Source: Candidatus Woesearchaeota archaeon
Lineage (GTDB): Archaea; Nanobdellota; Nanobdellia; Woesearchaeales; JACRKL01
Assembly (NCBI GenBank): GCA_016219795.1
Contig: JACRKK010000079.1
Coordinates: forward strand, 1-9,084
Reading direction: 5' to 3'
DNA: 9,084 nt
This document shows positions 1 through 5,011 of this stretch, piece by piece. Below the pieces are notes generated by a model that was not told the origin of the DNA, did no database searches, and saw only the letters and a list, made by a program, of their open reading frames with translations. The translations under genes and the position numbers were made by a program. Each line of letters starts with the position of its first letter. The stretch's first letter is position 1.

Positions 1-123
1 ATTCCAATTCTACTGGAATTTCATGAAACCTATCAACGAAAAACTGACACCAGCAATAATCGAAGGACAAGCAACCAAGGTCTGGACATGGGGAAATTTT
101 CTTCATACAAAATTAAAGTATCT
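1..123 (-). pseudogene. possible frame-broken remainder of the FAD oxidoreductase
   Basis: Read on the minus strand in the same frame as the upstream oxidoreductase, this stretch has stops at 124-126 and 103-105. It is then open, with a peptide containing TLVACPSIIAGVSFSLIGF, until a stop near 10-12. A shift of one base near position 23 would continue it as HEIPVELE. In DAO-family oxidoreductases the part after the Rossmann half typically runs 'TLV-A-G-x(n)-LIG-x(n)-P-V-E', which this loosely resembles. I infer that the missing C-terminal half is present but interrupted by stops and frameshifts. The window edge prevents checking further. Consensus errors at a contig end would look the same. 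Confidence 0.35.
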
Positions 124-708
124 TTAGTAAGACACTACCAAAAAATCCTCCATAAATACATTGGAGTATACTTCACCACCCAGTTTTATGAATGCACTGC
201 GGTAATAATCCACTATCCGCAGCGGATCAACACTATAGCAGTTTTTTCCCAAAATACCGCAGGTTATAGGAGGAAGACCCATGGTGGCTGCATCATCACT
301 AATCCTCGTAGGATCAAGACAAAGAGAAGGTACCTTTCGCTGCAATTCATCAGCTGCAATCTCCTCTATCTGAATCCCCTTTGCATGCATGACTTCAAGT
401 GCTGAGCGGTTTTTTGCATACTGCGAATCATTAAAGAGCCAAAGATACATCATATTCTCCGGGCCGATATCAGTACCTCCTTCTTGAAGCCCTTTGTAGA
501 ACCCAATAGAGGAGCCTGCCAAAGCGATAGATACATCTGAGGCAAAAGTGTCCCGCAGCATCGTTACACTCCTAGAAGTATTGCCGCTGCCAGGTGTTCC
601 TTTATCGATAACTGCAATAGCCATGGAGGGATTTTCCCGCTGAAGATGATATGCAGTGCTTAACCCAAGAATGCCTGCTCCTACAATAAGGACATCATAA
701 CTCTTCAT
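124..708 (-). CDS. FAD-dependent amine oxidoreductase (DAO family), N-terminal half only
   Basis: The 194-residue product begins with a dinucleotide-binding beta-alpha-beta fold: DVLIVGAGILGLSTAYHL at residues 5-22, with GxGxxG at 10-15 and an acidic residue ending strand two (VIDKG, D35). It then has GSGNTSRSVTMLRDTF at about 40-55, typical of sarcosine-oxidase or glycine-oxidase-like flavoproteins that oxidise the C-N bond of amino acids or N-methyl amines. Family members are usually about 370-430 residues, so this is roughly half a protein; it stops at ...EDFLVVSY where the fold should continue. The substrate cannot be read. The start is supported by a minus-strand TATA-like box at 731-739, centred about 27 bases upstream, which gives a leaderless message. 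The family assignment is firm. Whether the gene works is doubtful: a pseudogene or a sequencing frameshift near 124 are the main options. Confidence 0.8.
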   Translation of the reverse strand: MKSYDVLIVGAGILGLSTAYHLQRENPSMAIAVIDKGTPGSGNTSRSVTMLRDTFASDVSIALAGSSIGFYKGLQEGGTDIGPENMMYLWLFNDSQYAKNRSALEVMHAKGIQIEEIAADELQRKVPSLCLDPTRISDDAATMGLPPITCGILGKNCYSVDPLRIVDYYRSAFIKLGGEVYSNVFMEDFLVVSY

Positions 709-730
709 TAAGAGAGCAAACCTGCGTTTC

Positions 731-739
731 TATAAAAAT
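731..739 (-). promoter_or_regulatory. TATA box for the FAD oxidoreductase
   Basis: The minus strand reads ATTTTTATA here, centred about 27 bases before the ATG at 708. Archaeal TATA boxes lie about 26 bases before the transcription start, so the transcript should begin at or next to the ATG. No Shine-Dalgarno is visible, in agreement with a leaderless message. Confidence 0.5.
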
Positions 740-751
740 TTTGCCACAAGC

Positions 752-760
752 TTTAAAAAT
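752..760 (+). promoter_or_regulatory. TATA box for proS
   Basis: TTTAAAAAT is centred 26 bases before the ATG at 782, placing the transcription start on the start codon. There is no Shine-Dalgarno in the gap, so proS is probably leaderless. Together with the box at 731-739 it forms a compact divergent promoter pair in a 73-base gap. Confidence 0.6.
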
Positions 761-781
761 ATTCCCTGCTTTCAGAGCCAG

Positions 782-2218
782 ATGGCAGAAGACAAAGGCA
801 TCACCGCAGCAAAAGAAGATGAGTTCAGCGAGTGGTATACCCAGATCATCCAGAAAGCAGAGCTGATTGAATACACACCTGTTTCCGGCTGCCTTGTATT
901 CCGACCCTATTCCTATGAGATATGGGAGCGGGTGCAGGCATTTCTCGACCAAGAATTCAAGAAACGCGGTGTCAAGAATGCATATTTCCCCCTCCTGATT
1001 CCAGAATCCCTGCTCACCAAAGAAAAAGAGCATGTAGAGGGCTTTTCTCCTGAGGTTGCTTGGGTCACACAAGCAGGAAACACCCCGCTTTCTGAGCGGC
1101 TTGCCATACGACCAACCTCAGAGACCATCATGTACGACACCTATAGAAAATGGGTGCAGAGCCATAGAGATCTACCTCTCAAGATTAACCAATGGTGCAA
1201 CGTCGTCAGGTGGGAGTTTAAGCATGCAGTTCCTTTCCTCCGGACACGGGAATTCCTCTGGCAGGAAGGCCATACCTGCTTTGCCACCAAGGATGAGGCA
1301 GATGCTGAAGCGCATGATATCCTTAAATTGTATGCGCAGGCATATGAGGAACTCTATGCTGTGCCTGTCATCATGGGCAGAAAATCTGAAAAAGAAAAGT
1401 TTGCCGGTGCCTTGTACACCTTAAGCGTGGAGACCATGCTTCCCAACGGGAAAGCCATTCAGTGTTCAACATCGCATTGCCTGGGCCAGAATTTCTCCAA
1501 ACCGTTTGGTATCCAGTTCCTTGATCAAAAAGAGCAGAAACAGCATGTCTGGCAAAACAGCTGGGGTTTCACCACCCGAAGCATTGGCATTGCTATTATG
1601 ACGCACAGCGATGACAAAGGCCTTGTGCTTGCACCAGCCATAGCTCCTATCCAGGCAGTAGTCGTTCCCATTATTTTTGAGAAGACAAAAGACGCAACCA
1701 TTGCCGCCTGCACAGAAATTAAGAAACAACTTGCAGAGTTTAGGGTGCATGTGGATGCAAGGGACGAGTACACCGCCGGCTGGAAATTTAATTATTGGGA
1801 AATGAAAGGTGTGCCGTTACGGATAGAGATAGGGCCCAAGGACCTTGAGAAGAAACAGGCAGTGGTCATGAGACGGGACACGCTCAAGAAGACGATGGTA
1901 CCACTTGAGAATCTGCAGCATGCCATTAGCCAGGAACTGGCAAACATGCAGAAAGAGATGTTGGTAAAGGCAAGGCAGCGCCTACAAAGCCAGATAATAA
2001 CTGCAGAAACCAAAGAAGCGTTCCAGAAAGGCATTGAAGAGAAAAAAATGGTCTTAGCACCCTTCTGTGGGAAACCGGATTGTGAAGAATTCATCAAAGA
2101 AAAGATGGGCGGCATCAAAAGCATCACCGCACCCTTTGATGCCAAGACGCCGGAGAAGCCCTGCATACACTGCAATAATAAGGCAGAAGCATTCTACTAC
2201 TTCGCAAAAAGCTATTAG
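782..2218 (+). CDS. proS: prolyl-tRNA synthetase, archaeal/eukaryal type
   Basis: A class IIa aminoacyl-tRNA synthetase that charges tRNA-Pro with proline in the cytoplasm. In the 478-residue product I see motif 1 around YFPLLIPESLL (68-78), the proline/ATP pocket sequence RPTSE (110-114), motif 2 RWEFKHAVPFLRTREFLWQE (143-162) and motif 3 GLVLAPAIAPIQ (280-291). The anticodon-binding domain follows (about 292-395). The C-terminal domain has four zinc-ligand cysteines (C429, C434, C461, C464) and ends in FAKSY with a terminal tyrosine, both typical of the archaeal/eukaryal form. It lacks the bacterial editing insertion between motifs 2 and 3, and its length is normal. The ATG at 782 lies 26 bases after a TATA box. 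Motif 3 has Ala286 where several ProRS proteins have Arg. Confidence 0.97.
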   Translation: MAEDKGITAAKEDEFSEWYTQIIQKAELIEYTPVSGCLVFRPYSYEIWERVQAFLDQEFKKRGVKNAYFPLLIPESLLTKEKEHVEGFSPEVAWVTQAGNTPLSERLAIRPTSETIMYDTYRKWVQSHRDLPLKINQWCNVVRWEFKHAVPFLRTREFLWQEGHTCFATKDEADAEAHDILKLYAQAYEELYAVPVIMGRKSEKEKFAGALYTLSVETMLPNGKAIQCSTSHCLGQNFSKPFGIQFLDQKEQKQHVWQNSWGFTTRSIGIAIMTHSDDKGLVLAPAIAPIQAVVVPIIFEKTKDATIAACTEIKKQLAEFRVHVDARDEYTAGWKFNYWEMKGVPLRIEIGPKDLEKKQAVVMRRDTLKKTMVPLENLQHAISQELANMQKEMLVKARQRLQSQIITAETKEAFQKGIEEKKMVLAPFCGKPDCEEFIKEKMGGIKSITAPFDAKTPEKPCIHCNNKAEAFYYFAKSY

Positions 2219-2221
2219 TCG

Positions 2222-2248
2222 GTAAATCTTCTATTTTTTCCGTTTTAC
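2222..2248 (+). terminator. possible T-rich terminator after proS
   Basis: Right after the proS stop there is a run of six T (2234-2239) flanked by a weak 5-base inverted repeat, GTAAA at 2222-2226 and TTTAC at 2244-2248. Archaeal termination generally uses T-runs, so this is a reasonable 3' end, but the signal is modest. Confidence 0.35.
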
Positions 2249-2349
2249 AGCAGCTCTACGGAATGGGAAGAAAATATCGGAAGATCTGCAACTCCATGAA
2301 AACTTCTCCAAATAAATCGCATCTTTTCTAGTTTTCTCTGCATAACGCA

Positions 2350-2358
2350 CTTAAAGAT
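2350..2358 (+). promoter_or_regulatory. weak TATA-like box for the first membrane-anchored orphan
   Basis: CTTAAAGAT is centred about 23 bases before the ATG at 2377. This is slightly shorter than the usual spacing and the match is imperfect. There is no Shine-Dalgarno in between. The rest of the 158-base gap from 2219 holds nothing else I can recognise. Confidence 0.3.
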
Positions 2359-2376
2359 GCGCTCTCTTGTTAAGAC

Positions 2377-2838
2377 ATGAATAAAAACCTTGGAAAAATT
2401 GTTGCATATGCCGCCCTGGTATTTGGCGTTGCAACGCTCGGTGATTATGTCAATATCAATGCATTGAATCCCATGCTTTCCGGACAGGTAAGGCAGCGGT
2501 CTGGCCAAGACCGATATATACCCGGTCTGATTTCATCAATATGCCAGCCCTGCTTTACTTCAGCCATTGATGCTGTGAACCAGCTGCCTGATGACAAGGC
2601 ATCAGCAATTTTTCAAAAATATATCCCAGAACTCAAAAGCCCCCAGAGATATGCACTTGCAAAAACAGCCTGGGATACTATCCAAAGCGATGAGCAGAAC
2701 GCGCTGATGGGAGAGCGTCTGAAGAGAGATGTCCGAGAAGGCAAACAGGTTCTGCTTGATGAGAGCAGAAGACTATATGACACCATGAAACGGGGCCTGA
2801 CGGACCTGATAGATGATGGTGCCAAAGATGCACGCTAA
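2377..2838 (+). CDS. hypothetical membrane-anchored protein
   Basis: I do not recognise this 153-residue protein. Residues 1-22 (MNKNLGKIVAYAALVFGVAT and on) form a short positive start and one hydrophobic segment, either an uncleaved N-terminal anchor or a signal peptide. The rest is soluble-looking and helix-prone, with a CQPC motif at 56-59 and a strongly charged C-terminal half (about 105-150) rich in K, R, D and E. The CxxC could be a disulfide or metal pair if the domain faces outward. Its 3' end overlaps the next gene, which encodes another small protein with an N-terminal anchor, so the two are probably co-translated and may act together. No transport, enzyme or toxin signature is visible. 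Confidence 0.75.
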   Translation: MNKNLGKIVAYAALVFGVATLGDYVNINALNPMLSGQVRQRSGQDRYIPGLISSICQPCFTSAIDAVNQLPDDKASAIFQKYIPELKSPQRYALAKTAWDTIQSDEQNALMGERLKRDVREGKQVLLDESRRLYDTMKRGLTDLIDDGAKDAR

Positions 2839-3301
2839 GACTTGCCCTGCATGGAAGCTTGCGCTGGTGAAAGGCATCCTAAGGATAACGCTCATTACTT
2901 CTGCCCTTGCCTACGGCGTGAGAAATGCAGAACCCTTGAGAAGGCAGGCAAACCATTTTTTCTATGGCAGAATCCCTGCTGCAGAGCAATGCTACCAGGA
3001 TCTTTATGGCCTGCGTTTTTTTCGGCCCATCAACAAAGAACAGAAATTTGAGTTGTATATCTATGACTATGAAACCAGAGAACGGAGGATAGTAGGCCCA
3101 GACCTGCTTACGGGAACCATCGATGAGATCTATAAGGGTCTTGAAGATAGAGTCAGACAGAACAATGAGCGGCTGCCGCAGTCTATTGATCTCCTCTACG
3201 AAACCATGAATTTATCCAGGCCATACACGCTCCCGGAACTGGAGAGAAAACAGATGATAGAGAAACTGGATGCTGTACGGGCGTATCTTTTGGGGAGATG
3301 A
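2813..3301 (+). CDS. hypothetical membrane-anchored protein, overlaps its upstream partner
   Basis: An unrecognised protein of up to 162 residues. One hydrophobic segment (about 17-35, LALVKGILRITLITSALAYG) follows a short basic head, suggesting an N-terminal anchor. The remainder (about 40-162) is soluble, charged and mixed helix/strand, including an aromatic-rich ELYIYDYETRERR stretch at 80-92. The start is uncertain: ATGs at 2813, 2816 and 2828 are in frame, and all lie inside the end of the upstream gene, whose stop is at 2836-2838. Overlap of this kind points to translational coupling within one operon. General architecture (anchor plus small charged domain) is shared with the upstream protein, but I see no convincing sequence similarity between them. 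Function unknown. Confidence 0.72.
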   Translation: MMVPKMHAKTCPAWKLALVKGILRITLITSALAYGVRNAEPLRRQANHFFYGRIPAAEQCYQDLYGLRFFRPINKEQKFELYIYDYETRERRIVGPDLLTGTIDEIYKGLEDRVRQNNERLPQSIDLLYETMNLSRPYTLPELERKQMIEKLDAVRAYLLGR

Positions 3302-3302
3302 A

Positions 3303-3311
3303 TTTTTAAAT
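3303..3311 (+). promoter_or_regulatory. TATA box for the RmlD-like gene, fixes its start
   Basis: TTTTTAAAT begins one base after the stop codon of the upstream gene and is centred 26 bases before the ATG at 3333. That supports a leaderless start at 3333 rather than an in-frame ATG at 3270, which lies inside the upstream gene and would add 21 residues ahead of the nucleotide-binding fold. Confidence 0.5.
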
Positions 3312-3332
3312 GAAGCCCCATTACCCTGCCGC

Positions 3333-4271
3333 ATGACTGACGGACTGACAGCATTGGTAACCGGAGCAGGTGGCTATGTAGGATCTATTGCCATGCGCCA
3401 GCTGCAAGAAAGCGGGAAGTATGCACATGTTAGTGGAACCATGTATCGAAAGCATGTCGATGACGCGGATCTGATGGATATCACAAATAGGGATCAGGTG
3501 TTTACGGTGCTTCGGGAAAAAAGACCAGACCATGTCTTCCATTTTGCAGCAATTTCAAATGTGGATTACTGTGAGAAAGATCCTGATCTGGCGCATTCAA
3601 CCAATGTAGAAGGCGTCAGAAACCTTGTGGATGCATGCAAAGAGGTTGGCGCAAAACTGGTGCATGTTTCTACTGATTATGTGTTTGACGACAAATCAAC
3701 AAGACCCTACATGGAATTTGACACCGCAAGGCCCTTGCAAGTATACGGTAAAACCAAACATGAATCAGAAGAACTTGTCCTTAATGCAGGAGGCATTGTG
3801 GTCAGGTCAAGTGGTGTTGTCGGCTACGCCGGTATTCACGATGACAAATTCATGAAATTCTTGATTAAAGGAGGACCACAAGGCATGTACAATAACGGCA
3901 AAAAGTGTTTCACCTTCGCACCCGACCTTGTAGCAGCGATGGCTGCCCTTGCAGAAAAAGGTGCATCCGGAGTGTATCATGTTGCTGGCCCAGAGAAACT
4001 CACCTGGTATGAATACGCATCTACCATCAGAGATAATATTGAAGAGTCTGTCCTCTCCAGAATCCCAGAACACAAGCAACTTAAACTGTTTGTCAAAGAA
4101 CCGCAAGCGGTCAATGGCCACCAGGTTCCCCGTCCTGAAAAAGTATTCCTGGACACGTCAAAGATAAGAAGAGAATTTCCTGATCTAAAATTCCATACTG
4201 CACAGGAAGCTGCATTGATCATGGGAGAACAGATTGCACGAGATTATGACATTCAGCTCTTGCCAGTCTGA
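3333..4271 (+). CDS. RmlD-like extended SDR (NDP-sugar reductase/epimerase family)
   Basis: An NAD(P)-dependent extended short-chain dehydrogenase of 312 residues, counted from the ATG at 3333. Visible elements are the cofactor loop TGAGGYVG (10-17), HFAAISNVDYCE (70-81), the active-site region HVSTDYVFD (111-119), the catalytic YGKTK (138-142), and a C-terminal PRPEKVFLDTSKIRREFP (266-283). The STDYVFD and RPxxxxLDTSK patterns are those of dTDP-4-dehydrorhamnose reductase (RmlD) and relatives such as the MAT2B regulatory subunit. The likely reaction is reduction or epimerisation of a nucleotide sugar for surface polysaccharide, but no other rhamnose genes are nearby, so the substrate is open. 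The start is chosen from the TATA box at 3303-3311 and from where the Rossmann fold begins. Its last 19 bases overlap the convergent gene at 4253. Confidence 0.88.
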   Translation: MTDGLTALVTGAGGYVGSIAMRQLQESGKYAHVSGTMYRKHVDDADLMDITNRDQVFTVLREKRPDHVFHFAAISNVDYCEKDPDLAHSTNVEGVRNLVDACKEVGAKLVHVSTDYVFDDKSTRPYMEFDTARPLQVYGKTKHESEELVLNAGGIVVRSSGVVGYAGIHDDKFMKFLIKGGPQGMYNNGKKCFTFAPDLVAAMAALAEKGASGVYHVAGPEKLTWYEYASTIRDNIEESVLSRIPEHKQLKLFVKEPQAVNGHQVPRPEKVFLDTSKIRREFPDLKFHTAQEAALIMGEQIARDYDIQLLPV

Positions 4272-5011
4272 GTTCCAAATAGTTTTTTCAGCACATCAAT
4301 GGTGTAGAGGATGACTGCATGCGTCTGTTCCCGGGTGGGCATGAAATTTTCTTTTTTAGTGTGGACTGAGGAGACACGCATCTGGTTGATTAGATGGATC
4401 TGTTCGTTGGTGCCCGGATCAAAACTGACATTCGCCTCCCGCAATTTTGCAATGATTTTGCCCAATCCAAGATTGGGCGCAGTCTCCATAAGGTCAGTAT
4501 TTGTCGTCTCATAATATTTGCGGTAGAGCGCAATCTCAAGAATCCTGCCACACAATATCATGGCAGATCGAAAGCAGCTGTGCTCAAAGCAGCGCTGCAT
4601 CTCTTCCATATCCAGAACAACATCCTCGCGGATAGCAACAGGCAGTGGTGGGATGGCAAAGCGGAATGCATTCTTCCCCGGGACAACTGCAGCATAGCAC
4701 ACCAAAAGCCTGTCAAGCCCTTTTTCTATGTCTGGAAATTCTTTGTTCTGGAGATGTTCCTGTATGTTCTGCATGATTTCCTGCATCTCTCTCAGATACG
4801 TCTCTTTTGCCGGCTGCTCTTTAAGCAGAGGATAAAGATCCCATACTCCTGTTTGCAGATTTGCAAGGGATTTAGCAAGCTCCCTACGATGGAAATCCTG
4901 TTTTTGTTCTTTACCGTAGAAAAGATTTTTTTTGAGGGGGGGTGATTTCTGCATCTCGTGCAGGATGCGAAGCATTGCGTGCATCTGTTCTTTGAAATCA
5001 ATCATTGTCAT
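4253..5011 (-). CDS. HEPN/DUF4145-like protein coupled to gyrB
   Basis: A 252-residue soluble, helix-rich protein. Residues 1-110 are charged helical sequence of unknown family. Residues about 135-247 resemble the DUF4145/HEPN-like helical fold: a CFEHSCFRSAMILCGRILEI helix pair (141-160), then LGKIIAKLREANV (183-195), then INQMRVSSVH (208-217), then a closing helix. R212 and H217 form the R-x4-H motif that is the catalytic signature of many HEPN ribonucleases. Some HEPN proteins act in toxin or defence systems and others are inert. The start ATG at 5009-5011 overlaps the gyrB stop as ATGA, so translation is probably coupled to gyrB. A second ATG two codons later is possible. The gene converges on the SDR with a 19-base overlap. 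The HEPN assignment rests on pattern reading, not on a profile match. Confidence 0.7.
   Translation of the reverse strand: MTMIDFKEQMHAMLRILHEMQKSPPLKKNLFYGKEQKQDFHRRELAKSLANLQTGVWDLYPLLKEQPAKETYLREMQEIMQNIQEHLQNKEFPDIEKGLDRLLVCYAAVVPGKNAFRFAIPPLPVAIREDVVLDMEEMQRCFEHSCFRSAMILCGRILEIALYRKYYETTNTDLMETAPNLGLGKIIAKLREANVSFDPGTNEQIHLINQMRVSSVHTKKENFMPTREQTHAVILYTIDVLKKLFGTQTGKS

Noticed and set aside
88..405. 105-residue plus-strand open frame at the left edge
   Set aside because: It is antisense to the conserved Rossmann-fold oxidoreductase and has no family resemblance.
3270..3332. Longer start for the RmlD-like gene at the ATG at 3270
   Set aside because: It would lie inside the upstream gene and ahead of the TATA box at 3303-3311, and would add 21 residues before the cofactor-binding fold.
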